Positions 8,985 to 16,524 of a stretch of 64,000 bases of DNA are shown here, piece by piece; position 1 is the first letter of the stretch; each line of letters begins with the position of its first letter. The notes beneath the pieces were generated by a model, which had not been told where the DNA came from, ran no database searches, and saw nothing but the letters and a program-made list of their open reading frames with translations. Made by a program: the position numbers and the translations under genes. This DNA comes from Pseudomonas cichorii. Its GTDB lineage: Bacteria; Pseudomonadota; Gammaproteobacteria; Pseudomonadales; Pseudomonadaceae. The stretch is taken from positions 5,788,501 through 5,852,500 of the forward strand of contig NZ_CP074349.1 in assembly GCF_018343775.1 (NCBI RefSeq), given 5' to 3'.

Positions 8985-9266
8985 ATGGACTTCACCCCTA
9001 TCATCGCCCAGATCTGGGGCATGCCGAACTGGATTTTTCCGGACGCATTTTTTCTCGCTCGGCTCAAGCGGCCGCTAAGCCAAGGCTATCACGGTGAACT
9101 TTCGGTGCGACTGCTCGCCCGGAAGCCGGGCAAGCACATCTATCTCCAGCTGCACAATCTCACTCTAAATACGTTAGGCAGCACCACGCAGATCCACCGA
9201 TTTGTTGGAGAGGCCTGGCCATGGCAGCGTCCCCCCTATTACCAAGCGAAAAAACCTGGGCTATAA
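8985..9266 (+). pseudogene. Truncated NERD-domain protein, N-terminal fragment
   Basis: Residues 1-70 (MDFTPIIAQIWGMPNWIF, then GELSVRLLARK, HIYLQLHNLTLNTLGSTTQI) look like the N-terminus of Pseudomonas membrane-anchored NERD-domain nuclease-related proteins, which continue for a few hundred residues with the nuclease core. Here resemblance stops near 9205, the catalytic part is missing, and the frame runs into the start of the next gene. I therefore read it as a remnant cut off when the AT-rich HamA/HamB segment was joined. Assignment rests on remembered family sequence. Confidence 0.5.
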
Positions 9267-10027
9267 AAATGCTTCCAGTTGAAATAAAGCTAATATCTTC
9301 CACACACGAACTACATGTCATCAATATAGAATCGTTGGATACCAAAATAACTAAATATCTTGATGATTTTTTGGTATCGATATGTGAGGGCAGCTCTGAC
9401 AGCGAGCTAGACCTAGTTAAAATAAGGCTGAGAAAATTTCTGGAAGATAAAGATACCAATACTCGAATGGGAGCAGCCGCGGAGCTTTTTGCTCATTTAT
9501 ACTTAAAAATGATTGGTTACAAACAGGAATTCCTATTCTTTAATCTAGAAGAAGGATCAATAAAAAAAGGGTTTGATGGTTTTTTCTCTAAAGACTCTGA
9601 AACCTATCTACTTGAAAGTAAATCCGGTTCTATATCCAGTAAAAGAATCAGTCACAAAGATAAGCTTAAACATGCCTACTCCGATTTAGAAAAGTACGTT
9701 TCTGGGAAAAGTGAGAAAGGTAAAAACAACCCATGGAAGAATGCCTACAACCATGCCTCCCATATAGATGTAGGAACGGAAAAATCAATCAGAAAGAAAA
9801 TTAAAAATCTTCAGGATATGTTTGACCAAGGAACCTTTAACAAGATAACCGAATTCAATATCATCACATGTTCAACGATATTCCTAAATGGCGCGTGGGA
9901 CTCAACAGCGAGCGCTGAAATCTTAAATGATAACAGCTTCGTATTAAGCTTTGACGGAAAAACGATTAAAGCTATGTGCTTGACAAAATCTAGCCTAAAT
10001 AGCTTTGTTGAATACCTGGAGAAGTAA
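9221..10027 (+). CDS. hamA: HamA-like nuclease (Hachiman-type anti-phage system)
   Basis: A 268-residue protein with a PD-(D/E)XK-type centre: Glu88 in GAAAELFAHLYLK, Asp119 in KKGFDGFF, and Glu132/Lys134 in YLLESKSGS. This order and spacing fit HamA (DUF1837), the nuclease subunit of Hachiman, in which HamB senses DNA and releases HamA to degrade nucleic acids in infected cells. It is followed after one base by a large DEAH helicase, the expected HamB partner. Codon use is AT-rich, unlike the core genes. The start at 9221 has GGAGAGG about nine bases upstream; ATG 9269 is an alternative. Other nuclease-helicase defence pairs exist, so the Hachiman label is probable, not certain. Confidence 0.62.
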   Translation: MAASPLLPSEKTWAIKMLPVEIKLISSTHELHVINIESLDTKITKYLDDFLVSICEGSSDSELDLVKIRLRKFLEDKDTNTRMGAAAELFAHLYLKMIGYKQEFLFFNLEEGSIKKGFDGFFSKDSETYLLESKSGSISSKRISHKDKLKHAYSDLEKYVSGKSEKGKNNPWKNAYNHASHIDVGTEKSIRKKIKNLQDMFDQGTFNKITEFNIITCSTIFLNGAWDSTASAEILNDNSFVLSFDGKTIKAMCLTKSSLNSFVEYLEK

Positions 10028-10028
10028 A

Positions 10029-12497
10029 ATGGCAATTAGCCTGACTTGGCTCAAGAGCAACAAATTATTTTCAGAAGTTATGAGGAAGACATCTCTAAAC
10101 ATCCAGCTTGACAATAGAGAGCTGGAGTTCATCCTAAGCTGTGCAATTGTATTTTTTAACGAATACAGTGGCGACAAGAGAAGATCCCCCTACTTTGAGA
10201 TTGCATACTATATAACCTTGAAATGCGCGATTAATAACAATTATTATCAACCACTACTAGATGCAAGCTCAAATTTTGGGATCTACCCGGTAGCGCAGTA
10301 CATATCAAAAAATAAATTAACCGAGAATTCAACAAGCACAAACTTCACTTTAGAGTACCAGTTGGAAAAATTTCTAAACAAACACATAACTGAAACCTAC
10401 GAGCAAAAAAAATATCGAGAGCAAATAATTAACAGCAGTAGCAAGGAGAACTGTTACATCGCGCCGACCTCTTTTGGAAAAAGCACATTAATTATAGATA
10501 TAATAAAAGCAAGGAATCCCAAGAGAACAGCGATCATCGTACCAACCAAATCACTCCTTATACAAACTTACAAGTTAATCAAAGCTAATTTCCCGCTCCG
10601 CCACATTATATTTCATGATGAAATGTATGATGGGGCAGGAAATTTTATTTCCATATTCACTCAAGAGCGTGCTCTCAGGCTCTTAAAAAACAAAGATATA
10701 TCTTTTGAACTGCTGATAATTGATGAAGCCCACAACTTATTTGAAATGGATGGAAGAAGTATTCTGCTAACAAGGCTAATACGTAGGAATAGGCTTAGAA
10801 ATCCGGAGTCGACAAACTATTATTTATCACCCTTGGTATCTGAAACAGAAAATCTTAAAACTGATGAAAATCAGGAATTTTTTGAACGGCGCATAGCAAG
10901 CAATATTAAAGAACCAGAAATCTATGAATATAAATCAAATGGAGAACAGCACGCCTACAATAGATTCATGAATGAGTTTTATCGCTTAGGGAATGAGTCG
11001 AGCTTCGTAGACTACATAATAAAAAACAAGAAAGAGAAGAACTTCCTGTACCTCAGAGCACCGAAGAAAGTTGAAGAGCTTTCCATGCTTATAAGCAAGG
11101 AGCTACCATATATTGGCTCAAGTGTGCTCGGCGATTTATCTCAGACCATTTCAAACAACGTTCATAGTGACTTCTATTGCGTAGAGCATATAAAAAAGGG
11201 GATGATTTATTTGCATGGAAAGCTCCCGGATTTAGTAAAAGAATATTTGGAGCACAAGTTTTCACAAACCAAAGAGCTAAAATACCTGATTGCGAATTCA
11301 GTAATTCTAGAGGGGGTTAACCTGCCAATCGACAACCTATTTATTCTAAACACTTACGATCTGGATGGAAAATCATTAACCAACTTGATTGGCAGGGTAA
11401 ATAGACTTAACGATGTGTTCGATGACAGCAGAAAATCTCTAGACAAACTTCTTCCACCTATACATTTCGTAAACTCAGACCAGTTTAATCGGAAGGGTGG
11501 AAAGATGGAAAATAAAATAAGACTTCTAAAAAATGGAATATTTAAAGACAACATAGAAAACCCTCTACTGCTGAATTTCGACTTGACCCAAGTCATTAAA
11601 GACTTAGACATAGCGCGCGAAAATATAGATCAAGATGGTATAGAGACTCTAGAGAGGAAAGTTAATCAATTTGAATATATCCAGAGCAAAGAGGACTTCT
11701 TGATACACAGTGATGGGGACGAGTCTAGCAAAGTAAAGCACACGCTTATGGAGTCAGGCATTTCTTCTGTGTACTATAATCCTGAGAGAGTCTTTGGCTT
11801 ACTTGAAAGACGCCTAGGTACAATTTCCTCAAGTGAGGAATGGATAACATCCGACGTAATTGACAAAGTGTATTTATATTTTATCAAGGCTCTTGAAAAT
11901 CAGATTTCAGATGCCGCGTTTCTTCGCCTTCAGCACCCAAAAGCTAGAGATTTCTACAAACTATTCACAAGAAATCTCCATCGCCTAAATCTTAAAGATC
12001 ACTTATCAGACACAGTGAAGTATTTCCACAGTATTAAACTTATCGATAGTGGAAAAGAGTTTTTCATTGGAAGTTCCTATGGCGAGATAGCCAAAAGCAG
12101 GTCCGACGGCGTACATGGCAGCAATGTATACATAGATCTATCAAAAAAAACAGACAAAGAATTGGTGAACTTGGCGCTAGTGAAAATTAAGATAGAAAGT
12201 GACTTTGTCTCTTACAGACTCAATGAATACGTGAAAGCCCTTCATGACTTGAGACTGATTACTGAGAATGAGTACAATCTACATATTTACGGAACCAACA
12301 AAAAAACAAATGCCGAATTCGTCAAGATGGGCATTAGTGGGTCTTTGGTGAATAAATTGGAGCGTGACAAGCAGACAGGCAATATTTCAATAAGTGAGCT
12401 TGGAGAGGTTAAATTCAATAGCGAATTCGCTGACTATGTAAACTCGCAAGATGACCTTGTTCAGTTTGAAATAAGAAAATACATAGACATCCAATAG
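10029..12497 (+). CDS. hamB: HamB-like DEAH helicase (Hachiman-type anti-phage system)
   Basis: An 822-residue superfamily-2 helicase. Motif I is APTSFGKST (residues about 145-153), motif II is IIDEAHN (about 235), motif V is ILEGVNLP (about 430) and motif VI is LIGRVNR (about 455); this V/VI form resembles the Ski2-like group to which HamB belongs. About 140 residues precede motif I and about 360 follow motif VI, with no other domain I recognise. The ATG at 10029 has GGAG nine bases upstream and follows the HamA stop by one base, so the genes are probably translationally coupled. The pair stands alone within the island. AT-rich composition indicates recent acquisition. Confidence 0.68.
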   Translation: MAISLTWLKSNKLFSEVMRKTSLNIQLDNRELEFILSCAIVFFNEYSGDKRRSPYFEIAYYITLKCAINNNYYQPLLDASSNFGIYPVAQYISKNKLTENSTSTNFTLEYQLEKFLNKHITETYEQKKYREQIINSSSKENCYIAPTSFGKSTLIIDIIKARNPKRTAIIVPTKSLLIQTYKLIKANFPLRHIIFHDEMYDGAGNFISIFTQERALRLLKNKDISFELLIIDEAHNLFEMDGRSILLTRLIRRNRLRNPESTNYYLSPLVSETENLKTDENQEFFERRIASNIKEPEIYEYKSNGEQHAYNRFMNEFYRLGNESSFVDYIIKNKKEKNFLYLRAPKKVEELSMLISKELPYIGSSVLGDLSQTISNNVHSDFYCVEHIKKGMIYLHGKLPDLVKEYLEHKFSQTKELKYLIANSVILEGVNLPIDNLFILNTYDLDGKSLTNLIGRVNRLNDVFDDSRKSLDKLLPPIHFVNSDQFNRKGGKMENKIRLLKNGIFKDNIENPLLLNFDLTQVIKDLDIARENIDQDGIETLERKVNQFEYIQSKEDFLIHSDGDESSKVKHTLMESGISSVYYNPERVFGLLERRLGTISSSEEWITSDVIDKVYLYFIKALENQISDAAFLRLQHPKARDFYKLFTRNLHRLNLKDHLSDTVKYFHSIKLIDSGKEFFIGSSYGEIAKSRSDGVHGSNVYIDLSKKTDKELVNLALVKIKIESDFVSYRLNEYVKALHDLRLITENEYNLHIYGTNKKTNAEFVKMGISGSLVNKLERDKQTGNISISELGEVKFNSEFADYVNSQDDLVQFEIRKYIDIQ

Positions 12498-12585
12498 GGG
12501 TTTATTTTTACGTGAATGTAATAATTCTCTCAAGTCGTCCCTGCTAATTTTTAATTGGAGGCCCAATTGCCACGGGCGACTATGA

Positions 12586-12708
12586 TTATTCCAGGGTTTC
12601 GTACAGAGCCTCTTTATAACTCAGCTCGCCTTTTTCGACCTGATCGACGACCGACAATTTAAAGGTCTGCGTGTAGTCGCGCTGACTCCGCCTTTTAGCT
12701 GATTCAAT
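12586..12708 (-). pseudogene. Remnant of an IS3-type transposase subunit (OrfA)
   Basis: On the minus strand, a frame from 12708 reads IESAKRRSQRDYTQTFKLSV then VDQVEKGELSYKEA, the characteristic start of IS3-family OrfA helix-turn-helix proteins, and ends after about 40 residues at 12586. A full ribosome-binding site (AGGAGG) stands before it, but the expected ATG reads ATT. The rest of the element and its inverted repeats are absent. It records an insertion or deletion between the Hachiman-like pair and the next cargo. Confidence 0.6.
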
Positions 12709-13130
12709 TACGTCCTCCTGAAAAACAGATCAGAAGGTGTAAACCTTATTCAGGACGGGACAGAGAGAAAAAATAAATCAGTCCCCTTTTCGCCCGTGTA
12801 CGCCTTGAGACCGGTATTTGTAGGCGCAGCAGAGCTATTAGGGTTTGAACATTTTGACGAGGAATTACATCCTTGCCTCGATCGGTTTGAGGCTCTTCCG
12901 CAACATTTCCTTTAGGGAAAGCTCAAAATGTCAACGGCAAGCGAGAAATGTGCCAACGTATGATCCATCGAGCTAAAAATCTTGAAAATCGCAATCGGCC
13001 ATAAGCAGGCAGTAGACTATATGGTGGCGTTGAGCTATCGTCTGGCTGATCCGTACCTAGGAGAAGGTGCCCACGCTTCTCACAAAAATAAGCTATACAT
13101 AACCCTACCAGAATAAGCACGAAGAAAATA
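12709..13130. other. Gap between transposase remnant and next operon
   Basis: I see no supported gene here. A minus-strand frame at 12923-13273 overlaps the start of the membrane-protein gene in antisense and has no convincing family features. The last 60 bases before 13131 are AT-rich and probably carry the promoter of the coupled pair that follows. Confidence 0.4.
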
Positions 13131-13523
13131 ATGTACTCTTTAATAACGTATGGATTTCCGTTAATCCTTGTAGCTTTCGAATGGGGTTTGAAATACATAA
13201 TGAAGGTAGAAAACACTTCATTTGCTGGTCCCGCTCTAGCTGCTGCAGCACTATCTTTTCTTATGCCACTCACTAAACCAAAAGTCCTACAGATGAATAT
13301 CCCAGGTCACCCTAATAGCTTTTTAACGACCACCAGAGATAGTCAGGTCGTAGGGTTGACATGGATTTTGGTTTTTGTTTTTTTGTTTCTATGGGCTGGA
13401 AGTTGCTTTCTAACAACCGAACAACCTATAAGAAAACTTTGGGTGTTAGATATGCCCTTAGCAATTGGTGGGGCCGTATACGTGGTTAGTTTAATCATGA
13501 CGTGGGCAAAGGAGAAACTATAA
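13131..13523 (+). CDS. Small four-helix membrane protein of unknown function
   Basis: 130 residues with four hydrophobic stretches: ITYGFPLILVAFEWGLKY near the start, FAGPALAAAALSFLMPL, VGLTWILVFVFLFLWAG and LAIGGAVYVVSLIMTWA. A polar loop of about 30 residues lies between helices 2 and 3. I do not recognise the family. Its stop codon overlaps the start of the next gene by one base (TAATG), so the two are translated together and probably act together. Given the surrounding defence-type cargo, a membrane effector or anchor is a reasonable inference, not shown by motif. The ribosome-binding site is weak (GAAGA). Confidence 0.6.
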   Translation: MYSLITYGFPLILVAFEWGLKYIMKVENTSFAGPALAAAALSFLMPLTKPKVLQMNIPGHPNSFLTTTRDSQVVGLTWILVFVFLFLWAGSCFLTTEQPIRKLWVLDMPLAIGGAVYVVSLIMTWAKEKL

Positions 13524-14077
13524 TGGATGAGCTTATTATTTCAACAGCGGTTGCGCTGCTCATCCCGCTTATTACTATTTTGGCAAAAAAAGCCTTGAAA
13601 AAAACCTTCGATGGCAAGATGACACAGTTAATAGTTAAAGATACAAATGGAAAAGAGCAAAAAATATCATATAGCGGAAAAGTCGAGCTCGAAGCAATAC
13701 AAAAAATTGTCGAGAAAGAATACGCCTTCGAAAGCAAGGTGGAACAAATATTAAAAACTTATATGAAAAAAAATAAGGGGTTTAGTTATACAAAAAATCA
13801 TAGCGTTGATTTTTTGCTAAAGTTTTCCGGCCACGTAATAGGCCTTGAAGTAAAAAGAAATTACAGCCTGCCATCAAAAAAATATTTTAATACAGTGAAA
13901 GAAACTCATCCAGACCTAGAGCAGCTTCTGTTTTTGTTTGACTCGGAAGTCCCCGAAAAATATCTACACGCATATGAAAATGATGATTTTGTAAAATTCA
14001 TCTCATCCCCGAGAGAAAAGAAATTGTCGGAAAAAATAATATCCATCTTGGATCAGAAAAGAGTAAACGGGGTTTAA
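13523..14077 (+). CDS. Membrane-anchored putative nuclease, coupled to the membrane protein
   Basis: 184 residues. Residues 2-25 (DELIISTAVALLIPLITILA) form one N-terminal membrane helix followed by lysines, so the rest faces the cytoplasm. Residues about 35-60 have a strand-rich motif MTQLIVKDTNGKEQKI. Residues about 95-120 read NHSVDFLLKFSGHVIGLEVK, which fits the D...ExK core of PD-(D/E)XK nuclease-like folds (Asp in VDF, Glu and Lys in LEVK). No named family is recognised. GGAG lies eight bases before its ATG, inside the preceding gene. The pair looks like a compact sensor/effector module. Catalytic activity is inferred from the motif alone. Confidence 0.55.
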   Translation: MDELIISTAVALLIPLITILAKKALKKTFDGKMTQLIVKDTNGKEQKISYSGKVELEAIQKIVEKEYAFESKVEQILKTYMKKNKGFSYTKNHSVDFLLKFSGHVIGLEVKRNYSLPSKKYFNTVKETHPDLEQLLFLFDSEVPEKYLHAYENDDFVKFISSPREKKLSEKIISILDQKRVNGV

Positions 14078-14199
14078 CTACTATTGGTGAGAGTTTTTGC
14101 ATAACCAAAACGTTTTAGTGTCGACCTCTCGCTATAATATTTCGATGAAGATTGCCTTACAGGGTCATTTGACCCAATTACTGTACTGTGAATATGGGG

Positions 14200-14248
14200 C
14201 AGACCACGCTTTCAATTAAATATCGAAAATCGTGGTCTGACCTCGTTT
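14200..14248. repeat. Inverted repeat with T tail between cargo modules
   Basis: CAGACCACG (14200-14208) and CGTGGTCTG (14231-14239) are exact inverses around a 22-base AT-rich loop, followed by CTCGTTTTT. It can act as the terminator of the preceding pair; it also lies 50 bases before the AbiC-like gene and may mark a module border. Confidence 0.55.
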
Positions 14249-14297
14249 TTCCGCGCCCATTAACCAAAGGTTACGCCGCACAAGGAAGCGCAAAAAA

Positions 14298-15215
14298 ATG
14301 AACCTAGAAAAAAAGTTTGAGAGCATAACCCCTCGAAATTTATTCAAATGGATAACTTGGATATTGGGGATCGCAACAGGCCTCTTCGGCTTTGTACTCT
14401 CCTTATATCTCATGGAGTTCAACAACGGGTTCAGCAATGAAAATTCAGATTGGGGAACATTTGGAGATTTCCTCGGCGGCACATTAAATCCCATATTTGG
14501 TTTTTTAAGCCTGATTGCACTTTTACTAACAATCGTATTACAAAGCAAAGAGCTTGAATCAACCAGAATAGAGCTTGAGCGATCCGCCTCTGCGCAAGAA
14601 AAAACCGAAGCAGCGCTAAACAAACAATCTGACACACAAGCAAAACAGCAGTTTGAAAACACCTTTTTCTCGTTGCTCGACCAACACAACAAAGCTCTCG
14701 AAAAAATATCCACGCCAACTGGAAAGTACACAAACGATCAATCAGACTTAGACATTGTTAGGCTTTCTGTATTTTCGGAGAATCACTCCGATCTACAAGA
14801 CGCGAAAAATGCGTTAGAAAAATATAATGGTATTTGCGGCCACTATTTTAGAGTCCTGTACCAAGTACTGAAATTTATAGCCACAAACGTACCTGACGCA
14901 AGTATTGGCTCAGAATTCAGCCAAGAAACATTAGCCAATAGCAAACTTGCACCAAGTGAAAAAATGTACAGCAACATCGTAAGATCGTTTCTAAGCTATG
15001 ACGCAACCCAGCTACTAGCCATTAACTGCTATTGCGCAGACAACTCCGACACCTACTGGAATTTCAAGTTACTTATAGAGCGCTACTCATTTCTTGAGCA
15101 CATGCCATTCAAAATCAAAGAAAGCGATCATGTACTACTAGTTTCAACAAAGGATTTTTATGAAAAAAATGCATTCGGGCGCACACAGTTCAGGACTAGC
15201 TCGCAAAAAGTATAA
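14298..15215 (+). CDS. Putative phage abortive-infection protein (AbiC-like, PF16872 type)
   Basis: 305 residues. Two membrane helices near the N-terminus (about 17-40, ITWILGIATGLFGFVLSLYL; about 63-82, PIFGFLSLIALLLTIVLQSK) flank WGTFGDFLGGTLNP, the hallmark of putative AbiC proteins. A coiled-coil stretch (about 85-120) and the motif QQFENTFFSLLDQHNKAL follow, again typical of the family, then a helical C-terminal domain of about 150 residues. Members are linked to abortive infection and occur as defence genes; how they act is not well known. It stands alone, not overlapping other genes. A hairpin precedes it and the island repeat (15237-15268) follows it. AT-rich. Confidence 0.72.
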   Translation: MNLEKKFESITPRNLFKWITWILGIATGLFGFVLSLYLMEFNNGFSNENSDWGTFGDFLGGTLNPIFGFLSLIALLLTIVLQSKELESTRIELERSASAQEKTEAALNKQSDTQAKQQFENTFFSLLDQHNKALEKISTPTGKYTNDQSDLDIVRLSVFSENHSDLQDAKNALEKYNGICGHYFRVLYQVLKFIATNVPDASIGSEFSQETLANSKLAPSEKMYSNIVRSFLSYDATQLLAINCYCADNSDTYWNFKLLIERYSFLEHMPFKIKESDHVLLVSTKDFYEKNAFGRTQFRTSSQKV

Positions 15216-15236
15216 CCAGTTGCTAACTGGCCCCGC

Positions 15237-15268
15237 AGAAGCTACGCTTTTGTTTGCCTGTTAGCTTA
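15237..15268 (+). repeat. Island repeat, copy 1 (after AbiC-like gene)
   Basis: AGAAGCTACGCTTTTG (15237-15252), ending in TTAGCTTA (15261-15268). AAGCTA and TAGCTT form an inverted pair, and a wider pair GCTAAC (15222-15227) / GTTAGC (15260-15265) encloses it. The 16-base core is identical in copy 2 and nearly so in copy 3. Confidence 0.65.
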
Positions 15269-15295
15269 TTTTTTGGGACCCCGGAGGTATCACAG

Positions 15296-15730
15296 TTGGG
15301 CAATGAGCGCTTCGTAAGGTGGCAAGGGCAAACTATTAGCCAGCTCTCTACCGCCCTCGCTTTGTTTTCTGGACTGTCAGTGGGAGGTTTAGGCTTTCTC
15401 CTTTCTCTTCTGCGTGATGCTTCATTCAAACCCACAGGGATATTGGCTGTACTATTTCTACTCGCCTTCCTATCGCTGCTTGTTGCATCTATTTCTAGCT
15501 GCGCAGCCGTGGTAACACGTCTGCTTGACTTCCGTCTTACCGCTCAAAAATTGCGCAACATGAATACTGAATCGCTAACACTCTTTGGTACAGACTCCTC
15601 AGGATATGGCAAAGCCACATGGATACTATTCTGGGTCCTCTTAATGTCCTTCTCTATTGGCATATTACTAAGCAGCGTAGTGGTAGGAACCTTTTATTTA
15701 GCCGGTATGTTCTGCGCCACTGGCTCCTAA
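15296..15730 (+). CDS. Small multi-pass membrane protein, unknown function
   Basis: 144 residues. The N-terminus (GNERFVRWQGQTISQLSTAL) is amphipathic, followed by hydrophobic segments ALFSGLSVGGLGFLLSLL, ILAVLFLLAFLSLLVASISS and, near the C-terminus, ATWILFWVLLMSFSIGILLS plus a last helix. The arrangement, with a soluble stretch between helix pairs (LLDFRLTAQKLRNM), recalls small SLATT-like membrane effectors that form pores in nucleotide-signalling defence systems, but I cannot confirm the family. The start is a TTG at 15296 with GGAGG eight bases upstream; no ATG gives a better fit. It lies between island repeats 1 and 2. Confidence 0.6.
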   Translation: MGNERFVRWQGQTISQLSTALALFSGLSVGGLGFLLSLLRDASFKPTGILAVLFLLAFLSLLVASISSCAAVVTRLLDFRLTAQKLRNMNTESLTLFGTDSSGYGKATWILFWVLLMSFSIGILLSSVVVGTFYLAGMFCATGS

Positions 15731-15771
15731 CAACGCGCCCACCCCCCGCTGATTTAGCCGATCGAATAGAT

Positions 15772-15802
15772 AGAAGCTACGCTTTTGCCTCTCGCTAGCT
15801 TA
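15772..15802 (+). repeat. Island repeat, copy 2 (after small membrane protein)
   Basis: AGAAGCTACGCTTTTG (15772-15787) is identical to copy 1, and TAGCTT (15796-15801) again provides the inverse of AAGCTA. It lies 42 bases after one stop codon and just before the next gene. Confidence 0.65.
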
Positions 15803-15811
15803 ATTATTATT

Positions 15812-16462
15812 ATGCATAAAGGTGATCCTGTGCCACTCAGCCAAGAAGCGCATCAATTTATGATAAATGAGATGTGCATAGACACCCAAGATTTGACAGA
15901 GAAGATCAACAGTTTGGGTTGCGACAGTCACTCAGGCGATATTTACAGAATGACTGAGAGTTTCTTCACCTCTTTAAATAAAGAGAATGCCGAAGAAGAG
16001 ATTCAGAGAATTTTCTTAAATTACGAGCACCTGTTTGAAGATGAACATGCTTACGCTATCATCGATCCAATTCGGCATGCATTTGCTGGCTTTGCGTACG
16101 GTGGGCTTCACCAACTCTTTACTAGACAAGAAAACGAAGCATGGTACCCAAGAGTACTTTTAACCAAAGAGCTAAAGCCTAACGACATCGCAAACCTTGC
16201 GGAAACTGTTGAAATTTACCGAGGCTGCGGCATGAACGAACACATAATCCAAAAATATGGCCAGTCTTGGTCTACCTCTAAAAATGTAGCTGAGCAATTT
16301 GCTTATGCGCACTACCAAAACCAACCATGGTTTAACATCCAAAACCGCGCAGTCCTGCAGTCCACAATTTCCAAGTCAGCTATTTTTTACTCAAAGCAAG
16401 AATGTGAGTTTGAAGTTGTGATAAACGTGAATTTACTAGGCAAAGTTCAAGTATGCCCATAA
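15812..16462 (+). CDS. Putative ADP-ribosyltransferase-like protein (R-S-E motifs)
   Basis: 216 residues. The C-terminal half shows the three signatures of R-S-E type mono-ADP-ribosyltransferases in order: Arg137 in VEIYRGCGM (strand with NAD-binding Arg), the STS triad in QSWSTSKNVAEQFAYA (residues 154-156), and an ExExE stretch in KQECEFEVVI (Glu197/199/201), where the catalytic Glu is expected. The N-terminal half is acidic, helical and unrecognised, perhaps an inhibitory or sensing domain. There is no signal peptide. Such enzymes occur as toxins and defence effectors that modify host or phage proteins or nucleic acids. ATG 15812 lacks a clear ribosome-binding site; GTG 15830 with GGTGA upstream is an alternative start. 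Function is inferred from motifs only. Confidence 0.6.
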   Translation: MHKGDPVPLSQEAHQFMINEMCIDTQDLTEKINSLGCDSHSGDIYRMTESFFTSLNKENAEEEIQRIFLNYEHLFEDEHAYAIIDPIRHAFAGFAYGGLHQLFTRQENEAWYPRVLLTKELKPNDIANLAETVEIYRGCGMNEHIIQKYGQSWSTSKNVAEQFAYAHYQNQPWFNIQNRAVLQSTISKSAIFYSKQECEFEVVINVNLLGKVQVCP

Positions 16463-16504
16463 TGATTGGGCCAACTATCGCTTGCTTCATTAGCTGCATA
16501 TCAA

Positions 16505-16524
16505 AGAGCTATGCTTTTGCCTGC
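16505..16524 (+). repeat. Island repeat, copy 3 (after ADP-ribosyltransferase-like gene)
   Basis: AGAGCTATGCTTTTGCCTGC, a diverged copy of the core in copies 1 and 2 (one base shorter, C to T change), 42 bases after the stop codon. An inverse TAGCT lies just upstream (16491-16495), so the hairpin is built on the other side. Confidence 0.5.

Noticed and set aside
12923..13273. Minus-strand 116-residue frame with one hydrophobic stretch
   Set aside because: Overlaps the start of the coupled membrane-protein gene; no clear ribosome-binding site or family pattern.
15222..15265. Integron attC site
   Set aside because: GCTAAC/GTTAGC are inverted, but the other attC boxes and consensus are missing and copies 2 and 3 lack the outer pair, so I report only a repeat of unknown type.
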